DNA of 17,915 nt from Betaproteobacteria bacterium (GTDB lineage: Bacteria > Pseudomonadota > Gammaproteobacteria > Burkholderiales > Burkholderiaceae_C). The stretch is taken from positions 1-17,915 of the forward strand of contig CANFOR010000028.1 in assembly GCA_947448675.1 (NCBI GenBank). The letters are read 5' to 3'. A model generated the notes under the pieces. It did not search any database. It had not been told where the DNA came from and saw only the letters and a list, made by a program, of their open reading frames with translations. Of this stretch, positions 7,298-15,459 are shown in pieces (the first letter of the stretch is position 1; each line of letters opens with the position of its first letter). The translations under genes and the position numbers were made by a program.

Positions 7298-8175
7298 AGA
7301 TCAATATGGACTTGGTGCTAATAACCGGCATGGCGGGCTCGGGCAAGTCAGTTGCCCTGCACGCGCTCGAAGACGCGGGCTACTACTGCGTAGACAATTT
7401 GCCGCCCGAACTCTTGGCCCAATTTGTCGTGCTAGAGAGCCAACAAGGTGCAACCCAAGTGGCCATTGCCATGGACGTGCGCAGTTCCAGCTCACTACCC
7501 CAAGTGCCCGGCCAATTGCGCACTCTGCAAGAGCAAGGCGTGCGCGTGAAGTCGATTTTTCTCGATGCAACCACCGACATTTTGGTGCACCGCTTTAGCG
7601 AAACCCGCAGACGCCACCCACTCTCGCAGGCCATGGCCGGTGGCGACGCACCCGACCAACGTAACGCTTTGTTTGAAGCCATCGAGCTAGAGCGCGCCAT
7701 GCTGGCCGAGTTGCGCGAGCAAGCCCATGTGATCGACACCAGCATCATCCGCGCGGCGCAGCTACAGGCCTACATCAAAGGTCTGCTCAACGCCGCACCG
7801 AGCCAACTTACCCTGGTGTTTGAATCCTTTGCCTTCAAGCGCGGCATTCCCGTCGATGCCGACTATGTGTTTGACGTGCGCATGCTGCCCAACCCGCATT
7901 ACGAGCAAGAGCTCAAAGCCTTAACTGGCCGCGACGCGCCGGTGGCCAACTACCTGGCCCTGCAAGCCGAGGTCTGCGAGATGCTGGAGCAAATTGAATG
8001 CTTTATTGCGCGTTGGCTACCGGCCCTGGCCAAAGACCACCGCAGCTACGTCACCGTGGCCATTGGTTGCACCGGCGGCCAACACCGCTCGGTGTATTTA
8101 GTGGAGCAATTGGCGGTTCTGTTTTCCAAAGAATGGGTCACCCTCAAACGCCACCGCGAACTCGGACTCACCTAA
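7294..8175 (+). CDS. rapZ: RNase adapter protein RapZ
   Basis: A 293-residue RapZ/YvcJ-family nucleotide-binding protein. In E. coli RapZ binds small RNA GlmZ and hands it to RNase E, controlling GlmS; that role is transferred here only by family. Walker A GMAGSGKS is at 12-19, CVDNLP at 32-37, IFLDATTD around 88-95, and the C-terminal GCTGGQHRS at 258-266, all hallmarks of the family. The ATG at 7294 has GGAG 5 bases upstream and overlaps the recN stop (ATGA), so it is preferred over a second ATG at 7306. The pirin gene follows after 8 bases. Confidence 0.94.
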   Translation: MKINMDLVLITGMAGSGKSVALHALEDAGYYCVDNLPPELLAQFVVLESQQGATQVAIAMDVRSSSSLPQVPGQLRTLQEQGVRVKSIFLDATTDILVHRFSETRRRHPLSQAMAGGDAPDQRNALFEAIELERAMLAELREQAHVIDTSIIRAAQLQAYIKGLLNAAPSQLTLVFESFAFKRGIPVDADYVFDVRMLPNPHYEQELKALTGRDAPVANYLALQAEVCEMLEQIECFIARWLPALAKDHRSYVTVAIGCTGGQHRSVYLVEQLAVLFSKEWVTLKRHRELGLT

Positions 8176-8183
8176 AGATCACC

Positions 8184-9209
8184 ATGCCGCAATCACCGAT
8201 TTTGAAGATTCAGCCCCTGGGCTTTCCGTGGGTCACCATCGACCCATTTTTGTTTTGCGCTTACCACGACGACGCCTACCCGCGTGGCAATGCGCAGTTC
8301 GGCCCTGACGCCCCGCTGGCAGGCCGCGACATGGGCCAAGACTTCAGCCGCAAAGACGGCTGGAGCATGTACCACGGCCAAACCGTGCCGGGCTTCCCTT
8401 CGCACCCGCACCGAGGCTTTGAAACCGTGACCATTGTGCGCAAAGGCTTGATTGACCACTCCGACTCGCTGGGCGCCGCTGCGCGCTTTGGTGGCGGCGA
8501 TGTGCAGTGGCTCACCGCAGGCAGTGGTGTGGTGCACTCTGAAATGTTCCCCCTGCTCAGCCGCCAAGACGCCAACCCGCTGGAGCTGTTTCAAATTTGG
8601 CTGAACCTGCCCGCCAAAAACAAAATGGTGCAGCCCCACTTCACCATGCTGTGGACGGAGAACATTCCGCGCTACTGCGCCCTTGACGAAAATGGCCTTG
8701 AAACGCGCATAACGGTCATTGCAGGCCAATTGGCGCAGGCCGGTGCACCCCTGCCGCCACCGCCTGATTCTTGGGCCGCCCAGGCCGATTCTGACGTAGC
8801 CATCTGGACCTTGCGCATGGAACCCGGCGCACATTGGACCTTGCCTGCTGCCAGCGGCCAAGGCACGCGCCGCAGCCTGTACTTTTTCAAAGGCAGCACG
8901 GTAGCCATTGCCGGCCAAGCGATGCGTGGTGTGCAATTGATCGAGCTACAAGCCAGCGCAGACGTAGCTTTGCACAACACCGGGCCCGAAGTGGCCGAAT
9001 TTTTAATGCTGCAAGGCAAACCCATTGCGGAGCCGGTAGCGCAGTACGGCCCCTTTGTCATGAACACCCAGGCCGAGATCATGCAAGCGGTGCAAGACTA
9101 CCGCCACACCGAGTTTGGTGGTTGGCCCTGGGCCGAAAGCGCGCCGCACCATGGCGCCGATGCGGGCCGCTTTGCCAAACACCCTGGCGGGCGCGTAGAG
9201 CAGCCATAA
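8184..9209 (+). CDS. Pirin family protein (cupin)
   Basis: A 341-residue bicupin of the pirin family. The metal-binding set of pirins is present in the N-terminal cupin: H74 and H76 in SHPHRGFETV, and H118 and E120 in HSEM, with nearly the spacing of human pirin. Bacterial members include quercetin 2,3-dioxygenase-type enzymes and proteins of unknown role, so no reaction is assigned. The start at 8184 is set by the family N-terminus (LKIQPLGFPW) and by the rapZ stop 8 bases before it. The frame is open further upstream only as a shadow of rapZ. It is probably last in the nadK-recN-rapZ run and converges on mutY. Confidence 0.88.
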   Translation: MPQSPILKIQPLGFPWVTIDPFLFCAYHDDAYPRGNAQFGPDAPLAGRDMGQDFSRKDGWSMYHGQTVPGFPSHPHRGFETVTIVRKGLIDHSDSLGAAARFGGGDVQWLTAGSGVVHSEMFPLLSRQDANPLELFQIWLNLPAKNKMVQPHFTMLWTENIPRYCALDENGLETRITVIAGQLAQAGAPLPPPPDSWAAQADSDVAIWTLRMEPGAHWTLPAASGQGTRRSLYFFKGSTVAIAGQAMRGVQLIELQASADVALHNTGPEVAEFLMLQGKPIAEPVAQYGPFVMNTQAEIMQAVQDYRHTEFGGWPWAESAPHHGADAGRFAKHPGGRVEQP

Positions 9210-9221
9210 ATACTGCAAGGT

Positions 9222-9245
9222 CTGAGCAGGTTCGTCCGTGCTCAG
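9222..9245. terminator. Candidate bidirectional terminator hairpin between pirin and mutY
   Basis: CTGAGCA and TGCTCAG form a perfect 7-base stem around a 10-base loop between the convergent pirin and mutY stop codons; one arm overlaps the mutY stop. No T-tract follows in either direction, so it may act as a transcript 3'-end structure rather than a classical terminator. Confidence 0.35.
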
Positions 9246-10291
9246 AGCGCAGCGCTTTGCAGCAGTTTGCGGATGGGTGCAGGCAGGCCCAGCTTGAGCG
9301 CATCGGCCAATACATGCCACGCACCCTCGGCTTCGGGCGAACTGCCCAGTGGCAACACCACGCGCGCCGGGTGCAGATACAAGTCACGGTGGGTCAGCAC
9401 ATGGGTAAATGCGGGTTCCAACACCATGCGCTGGGCGGCAGCCGCATCTAGGCTGTGTTGCAGAGCTTCTTGCGAGTCAAACACGGGTAAGCAATACAAG
9501 CTGGCCCACACCCCACTGCCAGGCCTGCGGCACAGCCACACGGCACCGTCGGCGCGCTGCGCCCACAACAACCACAGCGTGGCCGCACTGCGTTTGAGTT
9601 TGCGCGTTTTCACTGGGTAGGCCTCGGGCTGGCCCTGGGCATCGGCCTGGCACATGCTGCGCACTGGGCAGGCGCTGCATTGCGGTCGCTTGGGTTTGCA
9701 CAGCGTGGCACCTAGGTCTATCAAACCTTGGGTGTAGCGCGGCATCGTCTGCGCCAGCTGGTTATTTGGCAGCAGGCTCGTAGCAGCGTCCCATAGCTGG
9801 TGCTGGTTAGCAGCCATACTCAGGTCGGCGGCAAAACCCAGCACGCGGGTCAGTACGCGCCGCACATTGGCGTCGAGTATGGCCACCCGCTCACCATAAC
9901 AAAACGCGGCAATCGCCGCGGCGGTCGAGCGGCCAATACCGGGCAAAGTTTCTAAAAGCTGGGCAGTGCGCGGAAAACTACCACCATGCTCCTGCACCAC
10001 GGCTTGGGCACAGCGGTGCAGGTTGCGCGCCCGGCTGTAGTAGCCCAGGCCACTCCACAGGCCGAGCACCTCGTCTTGCGAAGCCGCAGCCAGCGCCTGC
10101 ACAGTGGCAAAGCGTGCCAAAAAACGCGGGTAGTAGTCCAGCACGGTGGTCACCTGGGTTTGCTGCAGCATGATCTCGGACAGCCAGACCCGGTAAGGGT
10201 CTTGGGTGTTTTGCCAAGGTAAATGCTGCCGCCCCTGCGTGCTTTGCCAACGCACCACACTTTGTGCGAAAGCCACAGCTTGCGAACTCAT
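9242..10291 (-). CDS. mutY: Adenine DNA glycosylase MutY
   Basis: A 349-residue MutY, which removes adenine mispaired with 8-oxoguanine. The catalytic Glu39 is in WLSEIMLQQTQV. The helix-hairpin-helix LPGIGRSTAAAIAAF is at 116-130, and Asp140 in AILDANVRRVL is the second catalytic residue. The 4Fe-4S ligands are C198, C205, C208 and C214 in the C-x6-C-x2-C-x5-C pattern. The C-terminal NUDIX-like domain begins around residue 235 and would read 8-oxoguanine. The ATG overlaps the stop codon of the dynamin-like gene (ATGA), so translation is likely coupled. It is last in the operon mutM-GTPase-mutY. Confidence 0.96.
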   Translation of the reverse strand: MSSQAVAFAQSVVRWQSTQGRQHLPWQNTQDPYRVWLSEIMLQQTQVTTVLDYYPRFLARFATVQALAAASQDEVLGLWSGLGYYSRARNLHRCAQAVVQEHGGSFPRTAQLLETLPGIGRSTAAAIAAFCYGERVAILDANVRRVLTRVLGFAADLSMAANQHQLWDAATSLLPNNQLAQTMPRYTQGLIDLGATLCKPKRPQCSACPVRSMCQADAQGQPEAYPVKTRKLKRSAATLWLLWAQRADGAVWLCRRPGSGVWASLYCLPVFDSQEALQHSLDAAAAQRMVLEPAFTHVLTHRDLYLHPARVVLPLGSSPEAEGAWHVLADALKLGLPAPIRKLLQSAAL

Positions 10292-12261
10292 GCGCTCAGT
10301 TCAGCGGGCTGGGTGGCTTGCAAGTCTTCGGCCTGCGCAACAGGCGGTGCCTGCAGCAGATAGTTGGTGAGCTCGGTGAGCTTAGCGTCGAGTTGGTTAA
10401 CGGCAGCGTCTTGCAGATCAATCTCGGCGATACGCTCATTCAAGCCAGTGGCCGCCTGCTGCACCCGGTCTATGGTTTCCAGGCGGCGACCAAAATTGCG
10501 CCGACGTTCGCGCAATTGCGCGTCGAGTTGCGAGGCCGCAGACTTGTTCCACAACTCCATTTCGCCTAGGGCCGATTCGTAGACCACGCGCAGGCGCGTA
10601 GCCAGGGCCCGCACCAAACGCTCGGTGAACTCGGTCTGCGCCAACTTCAGCACATTGGCCACGCCCAAATACTGTAAATGGCTGCGTTGCACCAAGTCGA
10701 GATCGCGCGAGAAACGGCTCAAATCAGGCTCACGCGGCGCTTGCAAAGAAAAGCCAAACTCGGCGTTCAAATTGCGAAAACTCGCGCTCAGCATGGTATG
10801 AATGTCAACACTCAATTTTTGTGCCTCGGCCACACTGGCCTGTAAACGCGCAAAGGTGTCGCCATAGGCTTTTTTCACACCCAACTTAATGCCCGGTTGG
10901 GCCAGGGCTTTATTGAGTTGCTTCAGCTCGGTCTTGAGCGCGGCGTTGCCCAGCAAATGAAAAACTTCGCGCATGAGCTTGAGGTGCACCGAGCGCAACG
11001 CGTGGATCTTGGCACCACCGGCGTCGAACTCGTTTTTTTCTTGCACCACGCGCGCACGCATTTGCCGGATGACATTGGTGTTTTTGCCACGCAGGCCTTG
11101 CAGCTCTTGCATTTGCTCGGCCAAGTCGCGCCGCCGAATATGCAGGGAGCGGCCCGCTTCAGTGCGCAAATCGGCGATGCCCTCGGTCACAGCAGCGCGC
11201 AAAATCGTTTGGCGTTGGCCCATCACGCCCTGGGCCAGAGCGAGCTCCAGTTGCGGCAGGCGGCTGGCTTGCAGCAGGGCGTCGTTACCCGTGACCTTGG
11301 CCAGCAAACCTTTTTGCGCCGAGACTGGAATCACCTGCTCTAAGGATAGGCCCAAAATTTCAGCCGAAGTGCTGCGCTGGCGGTCAATTTGCGCCAGCAC
11401 TTGGCCACCGGTGCTCAGCGCGTCCCACAGGGTGTCAATTTTATTGAGCACAACCAAACGCGAATAACTGGCGTCACTTTCGGTAATCAGGTGCTCACGC
11501 CAAATGGCCAGGTCAGACTTGGTCACGCCGGTGTCGGCACCCAAAATAAACACCACCGCATGGGCTTGCGGAATCAAATTAACGGTTAACTCGGGCTCGG
11601 CACCAATGGCGTTCAAACCTGGCGTGTCCAAGATCACCAGACCCTGCTTGAGCAGGGGGTGGGCAATGTTGATCAGCGCGTGCCGCCACATGGGCACTTC
11701 GACCAAACCCTGGGCGTCGACCATGGGATTGTCTTCGGGTGCTTCGTCGTGCCAAAAGCCCAAGGCACGTGCTTGGTCTTTGCTCACATGCCGCACCTGG
11801 GCGACCTTTTCGAGCGCCTCGGCCAATTGGGCTGGGTCGTTCACGTCGAGGTCTACCCGCGTCCATTGCTCGGGCACGGCGCGCCATTCCATCAGGGCCT
11901 GGGGTTGCAAGCGGGTTTCAATCGGCAGCAAGCGCAGGCAGGGCGGGATGTCGGCGTCGTAGCCCAGCTCGGTCGGACACATGGTGGTGCGCCCCGCGCT
12001 GGCAGGCATGATGCGCCGACCGTAGCCTGCAAAAAAGATCGCGTTGATGAGTTCTGACTTGCCGCGCGAGAACTCGGCCACAAAGGCCACCATGACTTTG
12101 TCCGAGCCCACTTGCGCCTCTAGGCGCTGCAAGCGTTCTTCAACCGCTGGGTCGAGCAGCTCGTGGCCCTTCATCCACTCGGCGAGCATTTTCAGGCGCA
12201 GGGCAAAACTGCGGCGCCAGGCGCCGTGTTGGTCAAATTGGTCGTTGAAAGAAGTAGTCAT
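10288..12261 (-). CDS. Dynamin-like GTPase
   Basis: A 657-residue protein with an N-terminal dynamin-type GTPase domain. The P-loop AEFSRGKS is at 62-69, candidate switch threonines are at T92, T93 and T97 (RTTMCPTE), DTPG is at 212-215, and NKID at 273-276. The remaining part is helical and charged, with a QEKNEFDAGG region and long Leu/Arg/Gln-rich stretches, as expected for a stalk or coiled coil. No transmembrane segment is evident. Bacterial dynamins act in membrane remodelling or stress tolerance in the few studied cases; the role here is unknown. The ATG at 12261 begins the first plausible domain residues; the upstream 10 codons to 12291 look like intergenic sequence. It lies 48 bases after mutM and overlaps mutY by four bases. 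Confidence 0.85.
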   Translation of the reverse strand: MTTSFNDQFDQHGAWRRSFALRLKMLAEWMKGHELLDPAVEERLQRLEAQVGSDKVMVAFVAEFSRGKSELINAIFFAGYGRRIMPASAGRTTMCPTELGYDADIPPCLRLLPIETRLQPQALMEWRAVPEQWTRVDLDVNDPAQLAEALEKVAQVRHVSKDQARALGFWHDEAPEDNPMVDAQGLVEVPMWRHALINIAHPLLKQGLVILDTPGLNAIGAEPELTVNLIPQAHAVVFILGADTGVTKSDLAIWREHLITESDASYSRLVVLNKIDTLWDALSTGGQVLAQIDRQRSTSAEILGLSLEQVIPVSAQKGLLAKVTGNDALLQASRLPQLELALAQGVMGQRQTILRAAVTEGIADLRTEAGRSLHIRRRDLAEQMQELQGLRGKNTNVIRQMRARVVQEKNEFDAGGAKIHALRSVHLKLMREVFHLLGNAALKTELKQLNKALAQPGIKLGVKKAYGDTFARLQASVAEAQKLSVDIHTMLSASFRNLNAEFGFSLQAPREPDLSRFSRDLDLVQRSHLQYLGVANVLKLAQTEFTERLVRALATRLRVVYESALGEMELWNKSAASQLDAQLRERRRNFGRRLETIDRVQQAATGLNERIAEIDLQDAAVNQLDAKLTELTNYLLQAPPVAQAEDLQATQPAELSA

Positions 12262-12309
12262 AGTCAGCGCAGTAGCCAAACAATATAGCACCCAGGCCAG
12301 CCGAGATGT

Positions 12310-13125
12310 TCAAGCTTTCTGACACAGCGGGCAAAAAAACGTCGAGCGCTGGCCCTGCTTGATTATTTTGATGGACACTGCGCACACTTTGCAGGGCAGG
12401 CCCGCGCGGTCGTACACATTGGCTTGCAATTGAAAATAACCTGCTTGGCCGTGCGCGTTCGAAAAATCGCGCAGCGTGCTGCCACCCTGGGCCACCGCAC
12501 TGGCCAAGACGCTGCGCACCGCAGCGTGCAGTTTGCTGGCGCGCGCTCGGCTCAAGCGCGCGGCCTTGACGGTAGGCCGTATGCCCGCCATAAACAAGGC
12601 TTCCGAGGCGTAAATATTGCCCACACCCACGACCACCTCACCGGCCAGCAACACCTGCTTGATCGGCGCATTACGGCTTTGCAAACCCGCATAAAAAAGC
12701 GCGGCGCTAAAGCCGTCTTCTAGTGGCTCAACGCCCAAGTGGCCCAAGAGCTTGTGGGCGATGGGCGCGTCTTGCGCTGGCGCGTAGACCACAGCGCCAA
12801 AGCGGCGCGGGTCGTTCAAGCGCAAGATGCCTTGGCTGGTCGCCATCTCAAAATGGTCGTGCTTGCCTGCGGGCGGCAGGCTACTGGCAAACACCAAACT
12901 GCCCGACATGCCCAGGTGCACTAAAAGCAAGCCCTCGCTCAGATCGAGCAGCAAATACTTGCCGCGCCGGCGCACTTGCAACACGCTGCGCCCCACCAGG
13001 CTCTGCGGCTCGCAGCCCAGGGGCCAACGCAGTGGCGCGCCCATGCGCAGGCTGTGCACCTGCGCGCCTGCGATGCGGCTGGCAAAGCTTTGGCGCGTGA
13101 CTTCGACTTCGGGCAACTCGGGCAT
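12310..13125 (-). CDS. mutM: Formamidopyrimidine-DNA glycosylase
   Basis: A 271-residue Fpg/MutM, a bifunctional glycosylase/AP-lyase that removes 8-oxoguanine and formamidopyrimidines. The N-terminal MPELPEVEV supplies the catalytic Pro2 and Glu3. Lys56 (GKYLLLDL), Met73, R107-R108-F109 (DPRRFG) and N170 (GVGNIYASEAL) are in the expected places. The C-terminal zinc finger has C245, C248, C265 and C268, with the conserved R260 before STFFC. It is first in the minus-strand operon with the dynamin-like gene and mutY, and divergent from the TPR gene. Confidence 0.97.
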   Translation of the reverse strand: MPELPEVEVTRQSFASRIAGAQVHSLRMGAPLRWPLGCEPQSLVGRSVLQVRRRGKYLLLDLSEGLLLVHLGMSGSLVFASSLPPAGKHDHFEMATSQGILRLNDPRRFGAVVYAPAQDAPIAHKLLGHLGVEPLEDGFSAALFYAGLQSRNAPIKQVLLAGEVVVGVGNIYASEALFMAGIRPTVKAARLSRARASKLHAAVRSVLASAVAQGGSTLRDFSNAHGQAGYFQLQANVYDRAGLPCKVCAVSIKIIKQGQRSTFFCPLCQKA

Positions 13126-13179
13126 ATGTCTTTACCTGGGCTCCATGCTGGCTAAGGAAGCTTCAATTATCATGCTTGC
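13126..13179. promoter_or_regulatory. Divergent promoter region between mutM and the TPR gene
   Basis: These 54 bases must hold the start signals of both mutM (minus) and the TPR-lolB run (plus). On the plus strand TATCAT is a possible -10, but it lies very close to the TPR ATG. A good AGGAAG site at 13155-13160 is 11 bases before an out-of-frame ATG at 13172, which reads three codons and stops across the TPR start codon (ATGA). No certain -35 was found. Confidence 0.3.
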
Positions 13180-14940
13180 ATGAAGCCTCTATCGAACGCC
13201 GCTCTGGCCCTGGTCTCTTCCCTGCTCTGCTCCCAGCTCATCGCCCCGCCTGCTTGGGCGCAAAGCCCCAGCACCGAGGCACAAAGCAGCACCGTAGAGG
13301 GCAGCGTGAGCAACTCCAGCATGGACGGCGAACTGTTCTACGAACTCTTGATTGGCGAAATCTCTCTGCGCACCGGCGAGCCCGGCACCGGCTTTTCGCT
13401 CTTGCTCGACGCGGCGCGCAAAACCAATGATGCTGCGCTCTACCAGCGTGCCGTCGACACCGCCTTGCAATCGCGCTCGGGCTTTTCTGCGCTGCAGGCG
13501 GCCAAGGCCTGGAAGGCGGCGCAGCCCCAGTCGCGCGAGGCCAACCGCTACGTGCTACAAATTTTGGTGGCGCTCAACCGCATTCCTGAAACCCTAGAGC
13601 CGCTCAAAACCGAGCTGGCCATGGCCCCCGCAACCGAACGCGCCTTGGCCATTGCCATGGTCCCGCGCAGCTATGCGCCAGTGACAGACAAAAAAGCCGC
13701 TGCCGCCTTGGTTGAGCAGGCTTTGGCCGATTACTTTGCACCCACCGCCACCGCCGCCACGGCCTGGACCAGCGCTGGCCGCATGCGCTGGGCTGCAGGC
13801 GACGCGGCAGGCGCACTCGAAGCCGTGCAACGTGGCCAAGCCGCCGACGCCGCCGACCAAGGCCCGGCCCTGCTGGCGCTGGAAATGCTCGGCCCCAAGC
13901 AACCGCAAGCCGAAGCCTTGCTGCAAAAATACCTTGCCAGCAAACCGCAAATTGAAGTGCGCATGGCCTATGCGCGCAGCCTGCTCGACGCCCAGCGCTA
14001 CAGTGAGGCGAGCGCGCAGCTGCAAGCTGTCACGCAGAGCAAACCCGACTACCCCGAAGCCTGGCTGGTGCTGGGTTCGCTGCAAATGCAGGGCGACCAA
14101 TTGGCATCGGCCGAGGCTTCGCTCAAGCGCTACGTCGAACTGGCCACCCAACAGCAAGCCGAAGAACGCGCACGCGGTTTAACGCAAGCCTATTTGGTGT
14201 TGGCGCAAATTGCCGAGAAGCGCAACAACCTGCCCCAGGCCAGCGCCTGGCTCGACAAAATAGAAGACCCGCAAGCTTTGATCAGCACACAAAGCCGCCG
14301 CGCAGCCCTGCTGGCCAAGCAAGGCCGCATGCAGGACGCGCGCAAACTCATTACCGACCTGCCCGAGCGCGGCCCTGAAGACACGCGCGCCAAACTCAAT
14401 GCCGAAGTGCAGTTGCTGCGCGACGCCAAACAATACCCCGCGGCCTACGACCTGCTAGCCCAGGCGATTGCCAAAGAACCACAAGACAGCGACCTGCTCT
14501 ACGACCAAGCCATGCTGGCCGAGAAGCTCGACCGCCTGAGCGAAATGGAGGGCCTGCTGCGCCAAGTGATGCAGCTCAAACCCGAGTTTCCGCATGCCTA
14601 CAACGCCCTAGGCTACTCGCTGGCCGAGCGCAATCTGCGCCTGCCCGAGGCCAAGACCTTGATTCAAAAAGCCCTGCAATACGCGCCGGGCGACCCCTTC
14701 ATCAGCGACAGCCTGGCTTGGGTCGAGTTTCGCTTGGGCAACGGGGCCGAAGCCTTGCGCCTGTTAGAGGCCGCCTACAAGGCCAAGCCCGACCCTGAAA
14801 TTGCCGCTCACTTGGGCGAGGTGTTGTGGAGCCTAGGCCAGCGTGATCGCGCCACAGCGGTGTGGAAAGAAGGCGCGCAGCAAAGCGCCGACAATGAAAC
14901 CCTGCAGGCCACTTTGAAGCGTTTGCGCGTCAAGCTATAA
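13180..14940 (+). CDS. Periplasmic TPR-repeat protein
   Basis: A 586-residue protein with an N-terminal signal peptide (hydrophobic run AALALVSSLLCSQLIAPP, probable cleavage after AWA at residue 27) and tetratricopeptide repeats through most of the length. Clear units surround SKPDYPEAWLVLGSLQMQGD, YDLLAQAIAKEPQDSDLLYD and LKPEFPHAYNALGYSLAERN. TPR proteins of this type commonly lie directly upstream of lolB in proteobacteria and may act as assembly scaffolds in the envelope, but no function is proven. The stop codon is immediately followed by the lolB ATG with no gap, so the pair is surely co-translated. The start ATG fits the signal peptide, although the best upstream ribosome binding site is 19 bases away. 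Confidence 0.88.
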   Translation: MKPLSNAALALVSSLLCSQLIAPPAWAQSPSTEAQSSTVEGSVSNSSMDGELFYELLIGEISLRTGEPGTGFSLLLDAARKTNDAALYQRAVDTALQSRSGFSALQAAKAWKAAQPQSREANRYVLQILVALNRIPETLEPLKTELAMAPATERALAIAMVPRSYAPVTDKKAAAALVEQALADYFAPTATAATAWTSAGRMRWAAGDAAGALEAVQRGQAADAADQGPALLALEMLGPKQPQAEALLQKYLASKPQIEVRMAYARSLLDAQRYSEASAQLQAVTQSKPDYPEAWLVLGSLQMQGDQLASAEASLKRYVELATQQQAEERARGLTQAYLVLAQIAEKRNNLPQASAWLDKIEDPQALISTQSRRAALLAKQGRMQDARKLITDLPERGPEDTRAKLNAEVQLLRDAKQYPAAYDLLAQAIAKEPQDSDLLYDQAMLAEKLDRLSEMEGLLRQVMQLKPEFPHAYNALGYSLAERNLRLPEAKTLIQKALQYAPGDPFISDSLAWVEFRLGNGAEALRLLEAAYKAKPDPEIAAHLGEVLWSLGQRDRATAVWKEGAQQSADNETLQATLKRLRVKL

Positions 14941-15444
14941 ATGCGTTTAAGGTTCGCACTGCTCTGCCTAGCCGCTACATTTTTTGTAGCTGGCTGCGCA
15001 GGTTTGGCGCGGCCTTCAGGCCAAAATACCACTCAAAATGACACTGAAAAAACCATTTGGAGTGGACGCTTAAGCCTGCAAGTCGACTCCAACCCGCCGC
15101 AGTTTTTATCAGCAGGTTTTGAGCTGCAAGGCAATGCAAACAGCGGCCAACTCCTGCTGACTACCCCGCTGGGCAGTACGGCAGCACGCGTGCAATGGAG
15201 CCCGGGCAGCGCCGAACTGACGACCAACGCAAGCACCCGCCGCTTCGCCACTATCGACGAGCTGCTAGAGCAACTCACCGGCGCAGCGATTCCCCTGCCC
15301 GCACTCTTCCAGTGGCTGCGCGGCCAAGCCGCTGATGCCCCCGGCTGGAGCGCCGACCTCAGCCGCATCGGCAGCGGCCACCTGCAAGCGAGCCGCCAAA
15401 GCCCCCAGCCTGCGGTGCAATTGCGCTTGGTACTAGAGCAGTAA
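14941..15444 (+). CDS. lolB: Outer-membrane lipoprotein insertase LolB
   Basis: A 167-residue lipoprotein with lipobox V16-A17-G18-C19. The residue after the cysteine is Ala rather than Asp, consistent with outer-membrane sorting. LolB receives lipoproteins from LolA and inserts them in the outer membrane. Family features are the WSGRLSLQVD start of the barrel, LLLTTPLGSTAARVQW, and the IDELLEQLTG...IPLPALFQWLRG segment. It is shorter than E. coli LolB (about 207 residues), as I expect for this bacterial group. A 17-bp palindromic repeat at 14974-14990 encodes part of the signal peptide just before the lipobox cysteine. The ATG abuts the TPR stop codon. ispE, which I would often expect next, is absent and tatD follows. 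Confidence 0.9.
   Translation: MRLRFALLCLAATFFVAGCAGLARPSGQNTTQNDTEKTIWSGRLSLQVDSNPPQFLSAGFELQGNANSGQLLLTTPLGSTAARVQWSPGSAELTTNASTRRFATIDELLEQLTGAAIPLPALFQWLRGQAADAPGWSADLSRIGSGHLQASRQSPQPAVQLRLVLEQ
14974..14990. repeat. 17-bp palindromic repeat copy (in lolB)
   Basis: GCTACA, five T bases, TGTAGC: a perfect palindrome with 6-base arms inside the LolB signal peptide region, encoding ATFFVA. Its reverse complement matches the tatD copy at 15 of 17 positions. Confidence 0.5.
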
Positions 15445-15459
15445 GGCCGCACCCCCACC

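Noticed and set aside
7381..7396. GCTAC...GTAG near-palindrome in rapZ as a further dispersed repeat copy
   Set aside because: It encodes the conserved YYCVDNLP motif and has the wrong length, so protein conservation explains it.
7998..8183. Upstream extension of the pirin gene into rapZ
   Set aside because: It lies fully inside rapZ in another frame; family alignment starts at the ATG at 8184.
8944..8967. GCTAC and GTAGC arms in the pirin gene
   Set aside because: The arms are 14 bases apart, giving 24 bp rather than 17, with a GC-rich centre; not counted as the same repeat.
13594..14157. Minus-strand frame of 187 codons within the TPR gene
   Set aside because: Glycine-rich shadow translation; the plus-strand TPR protein is continuous with a signal peptide and clear repeats.
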